DNA of 64,000 nucleotides from Alphaproteobacteria bacterium (GCA_009691025.1 SHWB01000004.1:54245-118244); one strand, 5' to 3'; positions 47,764 to 58,347 are shown, counted from the stretch's first letter. The notes: generated by a model not told the origin, from the sequence alone. A program made the numbers and translations.

Positions 47764-48711
47764 TCAACGCCGCCCGCGGCGCGTCTCGATCGCGTCCCAG
47801 ACGAGGGCGGCGATGTCGGTGCCGTCGAAGCGGGAGATCTCCTGGATGCCGGTCGGCGAGGTGACGTTGATCTCGGTCAGCCAGTTGCCGATGACGTCGA
47901 TGCCGACGAAGACCAGGCCGCGCTCGCGCAGCGCCGGGCCGATCGATTTGCAGATCTCCTGATCGCGCTTCGTCAGCTTCGTCTGCACCGGCCGGCCGCC
48001 GACATGCATGTTGGAACGCGCCTCGCCGGCGGCCGGCACGCGGTTGATGGCGCCGACCGGCCTGCCCTCGACCAGCACGATGCGCTTGTCGCCCAGGCGC
48101 ACCTCGGGCACGTAGCGCTGCACGACCACCGGCTCGCGGTAGAGCTGGGTGAACAGTTCCAGCAGCGAGGCGAGGTTCTCGTCGCCCGGCACGATGTGGA
48201 ACACGCCGGCGCCGCCATTGCCGTAGAGCGGCTTGACGATGATGTCCTTGTGCTCGTCGCGGAAGGCTAGGATCTCGCGGCGGTCGGAGGTGATCAGCGT
48301 TGGCGGCATGACGCCCTCGAAATGCGTCACGAACAGCTTCTCGGGAGCGTTGCGCACCGAGACCGGATCGTTCACCACCAGCGTCTTCGGGTGGACATGC
48401 TCGAGGATGTGCGTGGCCGAGATATAGGCCATGTCGAAGGGCGGATCCTGGCGCATCAGCACCACGTCGACCACGGCGAGGTCGAGCACTTCCTCGGCGC
48501 CTAAGGTGAAGTGGTTGCCGCGCTCGCGGCGGAACATCACCGGCCGCGCCCGCGCCCGCACGCGCCCGTCGCGCAGGCTCAGCTCGCGCGGGTGGTAATG
48601 CCACAGGGCATGGCCGCGCTTCTGCGCCTCCAGCGCCAGGGCGAAGGTCGAATCGGCATCGATCGAAATGGTTTCGACCGGGTCCATCTGGATGGCGACG
48701 GCAAGACTCAT
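47764..48711 (-). CDS. gshB: Glutathione synthase
   Basis: 315 aa. ATP-grasp enzyme that joins Gly to gamma-Glu-Cys. [20 protein letters not shown] is the classic N-terminus. [32 protein letters not shown] (glycine-rich ATP loop) and [22 protein letters not shown] (metal-binding) follow. Standard length. Usually near comM and yraN in alphaproteobacteria, consistent with a once larger block. Confidence 0.95.
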   Translation of the reverse strand: MSLAVAIQMDPVETISIDADSTFALALEAQKRGHALWHYHPRELSLRDGRVRARARPVMFRRERGNHFTLGAEEVLDLAVVDVVLMRQDPPFDMAYISATHILEHVHPKTLVVNDPVSVRNAPEKLFVTHFEGVMPPTLITSDRREILAFRDEHKDIIVKPLYGNGGAGVFHIVPGDENLASLLELFTQLYREPVVVQRYVPEVRLGDKRIVLVEGRPVGAINRVPAAGEARSNMHVGGRPVQTKLTKRDQEICKSIGPALRERGLVFVGIDVIGNWLTEINVTSPTGIQEISRFDGTDIAALVWDAIETRRGRR

Positions 48712-48876
48712 GGGGCTCCCCGGGGTGGATGCCCCGGCACTATAGAACCGGCCGGCGCCCGTGCAATGGCGGCCGGTCTCTCCCTCTCCGACCTCGGGGG
48801 CGTAGAGGGTCGGGGTGCGGCGGGGGCGCTGCCGGTGATCTCGCTCGTGCCGTTCGACAGGCAGGCATCACCCCAC

Positions 48877-48912
48877 CTCACCCTGCCCCCCTGAAGGGGC
48901 GGAGAGGGAGAA
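48877..48912. repeat. CTCCCCC/GGGGGAG hairpin repeat, copy 3
   Basis: CTCACCCTGCCCCCCTGAAG with GGGCGGAGAGGGAG, a short inverted repeat between sirB1-like and gshB, directly after the sirB1-like stop. Confidence 0.5.
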
Positions 48913-48915
48913 GGA

Positions 48916-49755
48916 TCAATTCAACCGTGCCCGCAGATCCTGCAGCAGGGCGGCGGCCTCGTGGCGGGCGGCGCCTTCGGCGAGGTCCTGCCAGTGCTCG
49001 ACCGCGACGATGGCGGCGCGCAGATTGCCGAGCTTGCGGTTGAGCATCGCCGCCTCGTACCAGAGGCGAGCCTCGCCGGGGGCGAACAGCAGCATGGTCT
49101 CGACCGTGGCGAGGCCGCGGCCGATGTCGCCGGCGTTGAGCAGGCGCAGCTTGACGTTGTTCTGCAGGCGCAGCAGCACCTCGCGCACGCTGGCCGGCGC
49201 CCAGTGCTCGGGCCGCAATTCGGCGCCGTCGCCGGCCGTGGCCTTCAGTAGGCGGCGCAGCTCGGCCACGTTGGCGGTCTTGCCGCCGGCGAAGGGGTCG
49301 AACACCAGCCGCTCGCCGCCGCCGTCGATGCGTAGCAGGAAATGGCCGGGGAAGTTGAGGCCGGCCATCGCCCAGCCCAGCGAGTGCGCGGCGGACAGCC
49401 AGACGATGCCGAGCGCTACCGGCAGGCCGCGCCGGCGATCGATCACCCGCATGAGATTGGCGTTCTGCAGATCGTCGTAGGATTGCCGGTCGCCGGCATA
49501 GCCGTAGCGGCCGGCGATCACCTCGTTCAGCGCGCCGAGGCGCACGGAGGCGCCGGCAGCCGTGTCGCCCGCGACTTCGCCCACCTCCCGCGCGATCTGC
49601 GCGAGATGCTGGCGGTAGCGCTCGATGCCCACGCCCGGCCGGCCGATCGCGGCCAGCGCGAGCGCGGCCGCGCCGATGTCGATCGCGTCGTCGCCGCCGC
49701 CGCCGACGCCACGCAGGATGCCGCTCGCTTCCTCATGCGTGGTCACGTCGGCCAT
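48916..49755 (-). CDS. SirB1 family transglutaminase-like/TPR protein
   Basis: 279 aa. RLGALNEVIAGRYGYAGDRQSYDDLQNANLMRVIDRRRGLPVALGIVWLSAAHSLGWAMAGLNFPGHFLLRI is the SirB1 N-terminal (transglutaminase-like) block; the C-terminal helices (LFAPGEARLWYEAAMLNRKLGNLRAAIVAVEHW) look like TPRs. Function poorly defined. Start ATG at 49755 overlaps the BON gene stop by 1 bp. Confidence 0.85.
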   Translation of the reverse strand: MADVTTHEEASGILRGVGGGGDDAIDIGAAALALAAIGRPGVGIERYRQHLAQIAREVGEVAGDTAAGASVRLGALNEVIAGRYGYAGDRQSYDDLQNANLMRVIDRRRGLPVALGIVWLSAAHSLGWAMAGLNFPGHFLLRIDGGGERLVFDPFAGGKTANVAELRRLLKATAGDGAELRPEHWAPASVREVLLRLQNNVKLRLLNAGDIGRGLATVETMLLFAPGEARLWYEAAMLNRKLGNLRAAIVAVEHWQDLAEGAARHEAAALLQDLRARLN

Positions 49756-50390
49756 CAGCGCTTGGCGGCCGGGTGGCGGCGCGGGTCGTCGCGGAAGATG
49801 ACGTGGCTGACCACGGCGCGCACATCGGCGAGATTGCGCGCGACGGAGAGGACGCGGTCGAGTTCGTCCTGATCTTGCGCCACGCCGATCAGGTAGACCG
49901 TGCCTTCGACCGTGCGGATCGAGAAGTTGATCGAGTTGACGCCCTTGGTAAACAGCAGTTCGGCGCGCAGGCGCGAGCTGACGACGGCGTCGCGGCCGAA
50001 CTGCTCGGTGCCGCCACCGCCGGGGCCGACGCGGATCTCGTTGATGACCTCCTTCACGCCTTTCGGCTGCCACGCCATGCGGACGGCGCCGTCGCGCTGG
50101 CTTTCCTGGTCGACGCGCCCGGTCAGCAGCACGCGGCCCTCGTAGATCTGCAGGCCGACATCGAGGAACATCTGGTGGTCGTGCTTGAACCACAGATCGT
50201 TGATGGTGACGCGGATGATGGCGTCGTCCGCCGCGCCGTCCATGCCGCGTTCCTCGGACGCGGCGACGCCGGTGGTGGCGACGGCGCCGAGCAGCAGGCC
50301 CGGCGCGCAGCCGGCGAGCGCGAGCAGGACACACAGCAGTGCGGAAGTCCGTGCGGTCCGGACCATGCGGGTAATGTCAACGGAAGTCAT
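49755..50390 (-). CDS. BON domain lipoprotein
   Basis: 211 aa. ARTSALLCVLLALAGCAPG is a lipoprotein signal with lipobox LAGC. Two BON domains follow: IIRVTINDLWFKHD ... GRVLLTGRVDQESQR and LRAELLFTKGVNSINFSIRTVEGTVYLIGVAQDQ. BON domains bind membranes or phospholipid; the two-BON lipoprotein layout resembles DolP/OsmY. Probable outer-membrane-associated periplasmic protein. The start at 50390 is chosen for its signal peptide; the track ORF upstream is repeat DNA. Confidence 0.85.
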   Translation of the reverse strand: MTSVDITRMVRTARTSALLCVLLALAGCAPGLLLGAVATTGVAASEERGMDGAADDAIIRVTINDLWFKHDHQMFLDVGLQIYEGRVLLTGRVDQESQRDGAVRMAWQPKGVKEVINEIRVGPGGGGTEQFGRDAVVSSRLRAELLFTKGVNSINFSIRTVEGTVYLIGVAQDQDELDRVLSVARNLADVRAVVSHVIFRDDPRRHPAAKR

Positions 50391-50410
50391 TCCTGGCCGC
50401 TGAATGGACG

Positions 50411-50536
50411 TGTCGCCCCGGCCAAGCGGCGCAGCCGCGCGAGCCTGGGTCCATGAACACGGGCCGCGCGAAACCTTGCACTGTCCGGTGTTCATGGATC
50501 CCGGGCCTGCGCGCTCCGCGCTTCGCCAGGGACGAC
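50411..50536. repeat. Long imperfect hairpin repeat (CCATGAACACGG family), copy 2
   Basis: TGTCGCCCCGG...GGGTCCATGAACACGGG and CCGGTGTTCATGGATCCCGG...CAGGGACGACA: same architecture and core as the copy at 16633, 34 kb away, with variable middle segments. It lies upstream of the BON lipoprotein gene. Confidence 0.8.
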
Positions 50537-50589
50537 AATCGCGTATGACGGGGGTGTTGGAGCGGTCAGGATTTACAGCCGTTGGTATA

Positions 50590-50700
50590 ACGCCCCCCCA
50601 CCCTGGCCCTCCCCCGCGAGGGGGGGGGGGAATGCGTTTCCGGGCACCCTCCTCCTCGATGGTGGAGGGCGGGGGTGGGAGTGGCCTCGACGGGTCGAGG
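50590..50700. repeat. CTCCCCC/GGGGGAG hairpin repeat, copy 4, with G11 tract
   Basis: CGCCCCCCCACCCTGGCCCT and CCCCCGCGAG plus eleven G, then GGTGGAGGGCGGGGGTGGGA: inverted arms around 50-60 bp. No gene is supported between 50391 and 50768. Confidence 0.6.
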
Positions 50701-50768
50701 AAGAGACGAAGAAACTTCTGCATCACCGCATCGTGCCTTTTTCTCCCGGCGTCGCCAACCAGGCGCCC

Positions 50769-51121
50769 TCACAACCGCCATGCGTCCGGCACATGTCGCG
50801 GCAGGCGCCATGGCCGCACCAGCACGACGCCGAAGCGCAGTATGGCGCCGGATTGTGGCGGCCGTGCTGCAAGGAAGGCCTCGGCGGCACGCGCGATGCG
50901 CTGGCGCGGCGTCACGGCCTCGGCGTCGAGGCTCGGCCGTGCCTTGACCTCGACGAAGGCGGTCACGCGGCCACGCCGCACGATCAGGCCCACCGCGCCG
51001 GCATGGACGCGAAAGCCGCGCGCCAGCACCCGCCAGCCGGCGAGCGTCAGCCACAGCGCGGGGCCGCGCCTTTGGCGAGCCGGCCGCGTCGCTCGGCGGT
51101 CTGGCGGGCGGCCAGCGCCAC
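50769..51121 (-). pseudogene. YraN (UPF0102) nuclease-like gene, frameshifted
   Basis: A GTG at 51121 overlapping the rsmI region starts VALAARQTAERRGRLAKGAA in one frame; near 51060-51075 the frame changes and continues ALWLTLAGWRVLARGFR ... FVEVKARPSLDAEAVTPRQR to the stop. FVEVKAR is the UPF0102 core of the restriction-endonuclease-like fold. The order rsmI-yraN is conserved. A single base explains the break, so a sequencing error cannot be excluded; as given only 86 residues are open. Confidence 0.75.
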
Positions 51122-51122
51122 C

Positions 51123-52052
51123 TCAGTCGCCGTCGTCGCGCGCGAGAGCGCGGGCATAGACCTCGCGTTTCGGCCGGCCGGTGGCGGCGGCGACCTCGGC
51201 AACCGCGTCGCGCCGGCTGGCATGGCGGAGGGCGGCGGCGAGCAGCGCGTCGATCTCGTCGTCGCCCGTTACGGCAGTCGCCGCAGGCGGAGCAATAACG
51301 ACAACGATCTCGCCCTTCGGCGGGCCCGTGTTGGCGTAATGCGCGGCCAGCGTCTCCAGCGTGCCGCGTCGCACCTCCTCGAACAGCTTGGTCAGTTCGC
51401 GCGCCACCGCGGCCTCGCGCGGGCCGAGCATGGCGGCCATGTCGGCGAGGCTTTCGGGCAGGCGGTGCGGCGCCTCCAGCAGCACCAGCGTCGCCGGCAC
51501 GCCGGCCAGTTCGCCCAGCGTCGCGCGCCGCGCCGCGCCGCGCGACGGCAGGAAGCCGGCGAACAGCACGCGGTCCGCCGGCAGGCCGGCGACCGACAGC
51601 GCGGCCATGGGCGAGGCCGCGCCGGGCACCGCGCGCACGGGGATGCCCTCTTGCTGCGCCGCGCGGACCAGCGCGTAGCCCGGATCGGAGACCAGCGGCG
51701 TGCCGGCATCGGTGACCAGCGCCACGCTTCCGCCATCCTTGAGGCGCCCGATGAGCAACGGAATGGCGCGCGCCGCGTTGTGGTCGTGGCAGGCGACGAG
51801 CGGGCGGGACAGGCCGTGGGCGGCGAGCAGTTTCGCCGTCACGCGGGTGTCCTCGCAGGCGATGGTGCCGGCCGCGGCGAGCACGTCGAGGGCGCGCAGC
51901 GTGATGTCGCGCAGATTGCCGATCGGCGTGGCGACGACATGGAGGCCGGCGGCCAGCGCGCCCGGTTGTCCCGATTGTGGGGCGCCGCTAGGCTCGCCGC
52001 CCGCAACGGAGGGGCTGGAACGTGGACGGACGCGTGATTTCGGGTGGGCCAT
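51123..52052 (-). CDS. rsmI: 16S rRNA (cytidine1402-2'-O)-methyltransferase RsmI
   Basis: 309 aa from the ATG at 52052. LHVVATPIGNLRDITLRALDVL, VACEDTRVTAKLLAAHGL-type motif (IACEDTRVTAKLL), SDAGTP-type VTDAGTPLVSDPGYAL and the C-terminal NTGPPKGEIVVVIAPP are diagnostic of this SAM tetrapyrrole-methylase-fold enzyme. The first 36 residues are extra and overlap the divergent lipoprotein gene by 31 bp. yraN follows. Confidence 0.93.
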   Translation of the reverse strand: MAHPKSRVRPRSSPSVAGGEPSGAPQSGQPGALAAGLHVVATPIGNLRDITLRALDVLAAAGTIACEDTRVTAKLLAAHGLSRPLVACHDHNAARAIPLLIGRLKDGGSVALVTDAGTPLVSDPGYALVRAAQQEGIPVRAVPGAASPMAALSVAGLPADRVLFAGFLPSRGAARRATLGELAGVPATLVLLEAPHRLPESLADMAAMLGPREAAVARELTKLFEEVRRGTLETLAAHYANTGPPKGEIVVVIAPPAATAVTGDDEIDALLAAALRHASRRDAVAEVAAATGRPKREVYARALARDDGD

Positions 52053-53389
52053 GGCGCGTCGTCGTCTGCCTTGCGGCGCTGCTGGCGCTCGGTGGCTGTA
52101 TGATGGACAACGGTAAGGGTGCGGGTCCGGCGGCACAAGCCGGGCCGGCGACCGCCGCGCCGGCGCCGTTGTACCGCACGCCGCTCGCCGAGGCGCCGCG
52201 CCCCGTGCCGCCGGTCGGCGTTCCCGTTGGTGCGCGCGTGGCACTGCTCGTGCCGCTGTCGGGGCCGCAGGCCGCGCTCGGCCGGGACCTGCTGGATGCC
52301 GCCCAGCTCGCCATCTTCGATCTCGCCGGGCTCGATTTCACGCTGGTGCCGCACGATACCGGCGCCTCGACGGCGGCCGCCGAGCAGGCGGCGCGCGCCG
52401 CGCTGTCCGACCGCGCCGCGCTGGTGCTCGGCCCGTTCTTCTCCGACGCCGCCCAGGCCGTGGCACCGCTGCTGCGCGGCGCCGGCGTGCCGGCGGTGGC
52501 CTTCACCAACGATGCTAGCGTGTCGGGCAACGGTGTCTGGGCGATGGGCTTCCGGCCCTCGCCCCAGATCGAGCGCGCGGTGCGCCACGCCGCCGCGCAA
52601 GGCGCTCACCGCTTCGCCACGCTGGTGCCCGACACGGCCTATGGCCGGCTCGTCGCATCGGCCGCCGGGCAGGCCGTCGCCGCCGCCGGCGGACAGATCG
52701 TCGCCGCGGAAATCTACACGCCGGGCGACCGCGCCGGCACCGACGCCACCGTGCGGCGCCTCGCCAACTACGATGCCCGCCACCGCGCCTTGCTGGCGCA
52801 ACGCGCCGAACTGTCGCAGCGCGACGACGACATCGCCCGCGAGGCGCTGCGCCGACTCGACAAGCTCGACACGCTGGGCGAGCCCGGCTTCGACGCCATC
52901 GTGCTGGCGGCCGGCGGACAGGAGGTGCTCGGCCTCGCGCCGCTGCTGGCCTTCTACGACATCGATCCGGGGCGGGTGCGGCTGCTCGGCACCTGGCTGT
53001 GGGAGGACCGCGCGCTGGGCACCGAGCCGGCGATGCTCGGCGCCCGCTTCGCCGCGCCATCGCCGGCGTCGCGCGACGCCTTCCGCGCCCGTTTTGAGCG
53101 GGCCTATGGCCGTGCGCCGGTGCGGCTCGCCACGCTGGCCTACGACGCGGTGGCGCTGGCCGCCGTGCTCGCCGCCGAGGCGCAGCAGACCGAGGGCGCC
53201 CACCCGGGCGCCTCGCCCTACACCCTGCCGGCGCTGACCGACGCCAACGGCTTCGTCGGCATCGACGGCATCTTCCGCCTGCTGCCCGACGGCCAGGTCG
53301 AACGCGGCCTCGCCATCCTCGAAGTCCGCCGCAACGGCCCGGTGGTGATCGACCCCGCGCCGGGGACCTTCCAGGCGCGGCCGAACTGA
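52022..53389 (+). CDS. Penicillin-binding protein activator (LpoA-like lipoprotein)
   Basis: 455 aa from a GTG at 52022, preceded by GGAGGGG. VVVCLAALLALGGCMMD is a lipoprotein signal with lipobox LGGC. The mature protein is a periplasmic binding-fold receptor (VALLVPLSGPQAALGRDLLDAAQLAIFD, GVPAVAFTNDASVSGNGVWAMGF). In alphaproteobacteria this gene is paired with rsmI/yraN, as LpoA is in gammaproteobacteria, and is inferred to stimulate peptidoglycan synthases. Divergent from rsmI. Confidence 0.85.
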   Translation: MDGRVISGGPWRVVVCLAALLALGGCMMDNGKGAGPAAQAGPATAAPAPLYRTPLAEAPRPVPPVGVPVGARVALLVPLSGPQAALGRDLLDAAQLAIFDLAGLDFTLVPHDTGASTAAAEQAARAALSDRAALVLGPFFSDAAQAVAPLLRGAGVPAVAFTNDASVSGNGVWAMGFRPSPQIERAVRHAAAQGAHRFATLVPDTAYGRLVASAAGQAVAAAGGQIVAAEIYTPGDRAGTDATVRRLANYDARHRALLAQRAELSQRDDDIAREALRRLDKLDTLGEPGFDAIVLAAGGQEVLGLAPLLAFYDIDPGRVRLLGTWLWEDRALGTEPAMLGARFAAPSPASRDAFRARFERAYGRAPVRLATLAYDAVALAAVLAAEAQQTEGAHPGASPYTLPALTDANGFVGIDGIFRLLPDGQVERGLAILEVRRNGPVVIDPAPGTFQARPN

Positions 53390-53408
53390 ACTGGAGGCCC
53401 ATTCTTGG

Positions 53409-53441
53409 ATTGGGCACGCGTGCCAATTTCAATATTTTTTC
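53409..53441 (+). terminator. Probable intrinsic terminator after the LpoA-like gene
   Basis: ATTGGGCACGCGTGCCAAT (centre GCACGCGTGC is fully palindromic) followed by TTCAATATTTTTT, 20 bp after the stop. A stem plus T-run is rare in this window, so it stands out. Confidence 0.6.
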
Positions 53442-53510
53442 GCGGACCCGGCAGGGACAAAAGTGGAACATCGTTGATTCTCCGATTAGAATGTCGCGAA
53501 TTTCAAACGG

Positions 53511-54386
53511 ATGGACGATGTCATGCCGGATTCAGACCGGCCCACCTTGCTTCAGGACAACGCCATAAATCGTCTTGTGGCGAAATTTGAGCGCGTGGCT
53601 CATTCTGCAGGCAACGTGGAATTTTGGTACGCGAGGGATTTGCAGATACTGCTTGGCTATTCGAAATGGGACAGCTTTCTTGACGCGGTTGCGAAGGCGG
53701 AGACGGCCTGTCGCGCCGTCAGACAACCTTTCGAGAACCATTTTGCGCACGTGCGGGAGATGGCGCCAATTGGGTCGGGTGCTGAGCGCGAGGTTCTCGA
53801 CATAAAGTTGATGAGGTATGCCTGCCGCCTAATTGCACAGAATGGCGATTCTCGGGAGAAGCCAATAGCGTTCGCGCAGACCTATTTTGCAATTCAGACG
53901 AGGAAGCATGAATTAAGGGAAAAAGATGAAAAGTAAAATGTTGCACTTTCAGAGGATTAGAAAAGAATATTATTAAGAGAAGAGATAAAAGAACACAATA
54001 AGAACTCCGCAAGCGTTGCCAAGGGCGCAGGTGTAGTTGAACCTCGCTATTTTGCCATATTTCAGACGCATGGCCATAAGGGCTTGTACGGCGGATTAGA
54101 TTGCTGGGGAATTCAGCGGAAGAAGGGCTTAATTTCCAAGCAAAGCCTCCTGGACCACATGGGCAGTACAGAACTGGCTGCAAACCTATTTCGTGCAACA
54201 CAGACAGAATATAAGTCATTGCGGGAAAGGATACATGGTAAAGATGCAGCAAATCAAACGCATTTCGAAGTAGGCCGTAAGGTTCGACAGATGACCTACT
54301 AAATTGAAGACCGAATGCCCGATGAATTACCGCCTGCAGAGGACATTAAAAAGGTCGAGAGCCGTATCAAAAAAGCGATTACCTAA
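53511..54386 (+). pseudogene. dinD: DNA-damage-inducible protein DinD remnant
   Basis: The frame from 53511 encodes FWYARDLQILLGYSKWDSFL, LMRYACRLIAQNGDSREKP and FAQTYFAIQTRKHELREKDEK, then stops at 53936. The next frame continues VALSED, TAG, KRILLREEIKEHNKNSASVA, KGAGVVEPRYFAIFQTHGHK, MGSTELAANLFRATQTEYKS, RKVRQMTY, TAA, IEDRMPDELPPAEDIKKVES to a final TAA. That is one frameshift and two nonsense codons in an otherwise complete DinD (BRO-type N-terminus). The DNA is visibly AT-rich versus neighbours, indicating acquisition. The track shows only two fragments. Confidence 0.85.
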
Positions 54387-54405
54387 AGAAATACGCTCAC
54401 GCCTT

Positions 54406-55578
54406 CTATCCCAACAACCCTCCAATCACCGAATCCAGCCGGCGCAGGCCCGCCGGGGTGGCGCGCAACCCGGCCGCGTTGAGCACGAGGAAGCCGCCCC
54501 CGGCGAGGCGGGCGAGGCGCGCGGCGTCGAGGATATCCTCGGGTTCGCCGCCGAGGCGGGCGCGGAAGCGGTCGCGGGCTATGCCTGCGGTCAGGCGCAG
54601 GCCCATCGTCACCAGCTCGTCGCGGATCTCGCCGCTGGCCAGCACATTCTCCTCGCGCGTCGCGTGGCCCTGCCTGCGGACCGAAGCGAGCCAGGCGGCG
54701 GGCACGGCGGTCTGGCGCGTGGCAACCACCCCGGTGCCGAGCGTCAGGCGGCCATGCGCGCCGGGGCCGATGCCGATCCAGTCGCCGTGGCTCCAGTAGG
54801 CGAGGTTGTGGCGGCATTCCTCGCCGGGGCGGGCATGGCTGGAAATCTCGTAGGCCGGCATGCCGGCGGTGGCGAGCATCTCCTGCGTCGTCTCCCACAG
54901 CGCCACGGCGCCGCGCTCGGCCGGCAGGCGGAAATCGCCGCGCGCATGCCGGGTGTGGAAGGGCGTGCCCTCCTCGATGGTGAGCTGGTAAAGCGACATG
55001 TGGCCGCCGGCCAGCGGGAGGGCGCGCGCCAGCTCCTCGCGCCAGGCCTTCGCCGTCTGGCCGGGGCGGGCATAGATGAGGTCGAGCGAGACGCGGTCGA
55101 ACAGCCCGCGCGCCGTCTCCACCGCCGCCACGGCCTCGGCGACGGAATGTTTTCGTCCCAGAAACGCGAGCGAGGCCGCGTCGAGCGACTGGACGCCGAG
55201 GCTCACCCGGCCGATGCCCGCGTCGCGGCATTCCGCCAGCCGCCCGGCCTCGACCGAGGTCGGGTTGGCCTCCATGGTGATCTCGCAATCCGGGGCGAGG
55301 TCGAACGAGGCCCGTACGCGTGCGACGATCGCGGCGATGGTGTCCGGCGCCATCAGGCTCGGCGTGCCGCCGCCGAAGAACACGCTGGTGACCGTCCGCC
55401 GGCCCGTACGCGCCGCGAAATGCTCCAGCTCGGCCAGCAGCGCGTCGCGCCATTGCACATGGTCTACCTCGCGCGCGAGGTAGGAGTTGAAGTCGCAATA
55501 CGGGCAGAGCGACAGGCAGAACGGCCAGTGGACGTAGATGCCGAAGCCGGGGTCGGTTTCGCGGGTTGGTGTCGCCAT
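54406..55578 (-). CDS. hemW: Radical SAM protein HemW
   Basis: 390 aa from the ATG at 55578. YVHWPFCLSLCPYCDFNSY holds the CX3CX2C cluster for radical SAM, SVFFGGGTPSLM the SAM-contacting Gly-rich strand, and the C-terminal HemN-like domain follows (LYQLTIEEGTPFHTR). HemW inserts haem into respiratory proteins; it lacks the extra Cys of true coproporphyrinogen dehydrogenases. The upstream track residues ([11 protein letters not shown]) are repeat sequence. First of hemW, rdgB, rph in this block. Confidence 0.92.
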   Translation of the reverse strand: MATPTRETDPGFGIYVHWPFCLSLCPYCDFNSYLAREVDHVQWRDALLAELEHFAARTGRRTVTSVFFGGGTPSLMAPDTIAAIVARVRASFDLAPDCEITMEANPTSVEAGRLAECRDAGIGRVSLGVQSLDAASLAFLGRKHSVAEAVAAVETARGLFDRVSLDLIYARPGQTAKAWREELARALPLAGGHMSLYQLTIEEGTPFHTRHARGDFRLPAERGAVALWETTQEMLATAGMPAYEISSHARPGEECRHNLAYWSHGDWIGIGPGAHGRLTLGTGVVATRQTAVPAAWLASVRRQGHATREENVLASGEIRDELVTMGLRLTAGIARDRFRARLGGEPEDILDAARLARLAGGGFLVLNAAGLRATPAGLRRLDSVIGGLLG

Positions 55579-55585
55579 GCGCCCG

Positions 55586-55614
55586 CCTCGTCCTTCGACG
55601 GGCTCAGGATGAGG
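55586..55614. repeat. REP-like palindrome, copy f
   Basis: CCTCGTCCTTCGACGGGCTC followed by AGGATGAGG, just upstream of the hemW start. Same family as copies a-e. Confidence 0.8.
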
Positions 55615-55640
55615 CGGATTGGGGGCGACAGGCGCGTGAG

Positions 55641-55735
55641 TCCTCATCCTGACGTGGGCATCCTCATCCTGAGCCTCCTCACCATGAGGAGCCGCCGCCA
55701 GGCGGCGTCTCGAAGGGCGAAGGATGAGGGTGCGC
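55641..55735. repeat. Composite REP-like repeat, copy g
   Basis: TCCTCATCCTGACG, TCCTCATCCTGAGCCTCCTC, then GGAGCCGCCGCCAGGCGGCG and TCTCGAAGGGCGAAGGATGAGG: two modules in inverse order of the copy at 31045-31175. It lies between hemW and rdgB. Confidence 0.75.
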
Positions 55736-55785
55736 CCGGCTGCGGATCGACGGAAACATTTCGTCGCAGCCCATCATCGCGGCCA

Positions 55786-56388
55786 TCATTCCTGCCCGAA
55801 ACACGCCGCAACCAGCTTATCGAAGGCGCGGGCGCGGTGCGACATGCGGTGCTTTTCGTCTGGATCGATCTCGCCGAAGGTCCGCGAGTCGCCTTCGGGC
55901 ACGAAGATCGGATCGTAACCGAAGCCGCGCCCGCCGCGCGGCGGCCAGACCAGCGTGCCGGCGACCCGGCCCTCGAAACCCTCGACATGGCCGTCCGGCC
56001 AGGCTAGGGCAAGGGCGCAGACGAAGTCGGCGCCGCGACCGCCGCCCTCGCCGATCTCGCGCATAACGCGCGCCATAGCCGCCTGGAAGTCGCGTGCCGG
56101 TCCGCCCCAGCGCGCCGAGTGGACGCCCGGCCGGCCGCCGATGGCGTGGACGGCGAGGCCGGAATCGTCGGCCAGCGCCGTCAGGCCGGCGCCGCGCGCC
56201 GCCGCCAGCGCCTTCAGCGCGGCATTGCCGGCGAAGCTGTCCTCGGTCTCCTCCGGCTCGGGCAGGCCGAGCGCGGCGGCGATGACGATGTCCATGCCGA
56301 AGGGCACCAGCAGATCGGCGATCTCGCGCACCTTGCCCGCATTGTGGCTGGCGATGACCAGCCTTCCGGCGGCGAGGCGCCGCGCCAT
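55786..56388 (-). CDS. rdgB: XTP/dITP diphosphatase (RdgB/HAM1)
   Basis: 200 aa. [42 protein letters not shown] and [34 protein letters not shown] are the conserved substrate and metal motifs. Removes deaminated purine NTPs. Starts at the ATG at 56388 inside the rph stop (1-bp overlap), so it is co-translated with rph. Confidence 0.95.
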   Translation of the reverse strand: MARRLAAGRLVIASHNAGKVREIADLLVPFGMDIVIAAALGLPEPEETEDSFAGNAALKALAAARGAGLTALADDSGLAVHAIGGRPGVHSARWGGPARDFQAAMARVMREIGEGGGRGADFVCALALAWPDGHVEGFEGRVAGTLVWPPRGGRGFGYDPIFVPEGDSRTFGEIDPDEKHRMSHRARAFDKLVAACFGQE

Positions 56389-57149
56389 CAACGCTTGCGC
56401 TTGGGCGCGTCGAGGCCCAGGGCGCGCCGCTGCGCCGCCACGAGGCCCTCCGTGCCGGCGGCGGCCAGCGCCAGCAGGCGGTTGAACTGCGCCTTCGAGA
56501 ACGGCGCGCCCTCGGCGGTGCCCTGCACCTCGACCAGCATGCCCTGGTCGGTCAGCACGAAATTGGCGTCGGCGTCGGCGGTCGAATCCTCGGCATAGTC
56601 GAGGTCGAGTACCGGCCGGCCGGCGACGATGCCGCAGGAGACGGCGGCGACGAGGCCGCGCATCGGGTCGGCGCCGATGGCGCCGGTAGCGACGAGATGC
56701 CGGCAGGCCAGATGCAGGGCGACGCAGGCGCCCGTCACGGACGCCGTGCGCGTGCCGCCATCGGCCTGCAGCACGTCGCAATCGATGCGGATCTGCCGCT
56801 CGCCCAGCGCCCCGAGGTCTATGATTGCGCGCAGCGCACGGCCGATCAGGCGCTGGATCTCCTGCGTCCGGCCCGATTGCTTGCCGCGAACTGCCTCGCG
56901 GTCGGTGCGGGTATGGGTCGCGCGCGGCAGCATGCCGTACTCCGCCGTCACCCAGCCGCGGCCCTTGCCGCGCAGCCAGGGCGGCGGGCGATCCTCGACC
57001 GAGGCGGCGCAGAGCACCCGGGTATTGCCGAAGGCGGCGAGGCAGGAGCCTTCGGCATAGGGGGCGGCGCCGGGCTCGAGGATGACGTGACGCATGGCGT
57101 CGACGCTGCGACTGAAGGCGCGTGCGGCCATCGGGGCGGCCTTGGGCAT
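56388..57149 (-). CDS. rph: Ribonuclease PH
   Basis: 253 aa from the ATG at 57149; 57131 is an alternative. [70 protein letters not shown] is the RNase PH core, and [24 protein letters not shown] follows. Trims tRNA 3' ends phosphorolytically. The track ORF up to 57368 has an unlike N-terminus. Divergent from hrcA. Confidence 0.93.
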   Translation of the reverse strand: MPKAAPMAARAFSRSVDAMRHVILEPGAAPYAEGSCLAAFGNTRVLCAASVEDRPPPWLRGKGRGWVTAEYGMLPRATHTRTDREAVRGKQSGRTQEIQRLIGRALRAIIDLGALGERQIRIDCDVLQADGGTRTASVTGACVALHLACRHLVATGAIGADPMRGLVAAVSCGIVAGRPVLDLDYAEDSTADADANFVLTDQGMLVEVQGTAEGAPFSKAQFNRLLALAAAGTEGLVAAQRRALGLDAPKRKR

Positions 57150-57238
57150 ATCGGGGGAGCTTTCTGCTGCGCGCCATGTGGCGGGGCGAAAACCTAGCCT
57201 CGCCAGCGCCTTGGCGTCCAGCGCCACGGGCGGCCGCG

Positions 57239-57267
57239 CTTGATCGCAAGCGGCGTGGCCCCTAAGT
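57239..57267 (+). promoter_or_regulatory. Candidate heat-shock sigma-32 promoter of hrcA
   Basis: CTTG (57239-57242)-N18-CCTAAGT (57261-57267) fits the alphaproteobacterial sigma-32 pattern CTTG-N17/18-CYTATNT with one mismatch in the -10. It would start transcription about 30 bp before the hrcA ATG. No CIRCE inverted repeat (TTAGCACTC-N9-GAGTGCTAA) is visible. Confidence 0.5.
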
Positions 57268-57303
57268 ATGCGTGCCCTACGAAAGGATTCCGGCAGCACC
57301 GCC

Positions 57304-58347
<1,044 letters not shown>

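Noticed and set aside
57180-57303. CIRCE element before hrcA
   Set aside because: No TTAGCACTC-N9-GAGTGCTAA-like repeat is present; only a sigma-32-like promoter fits.
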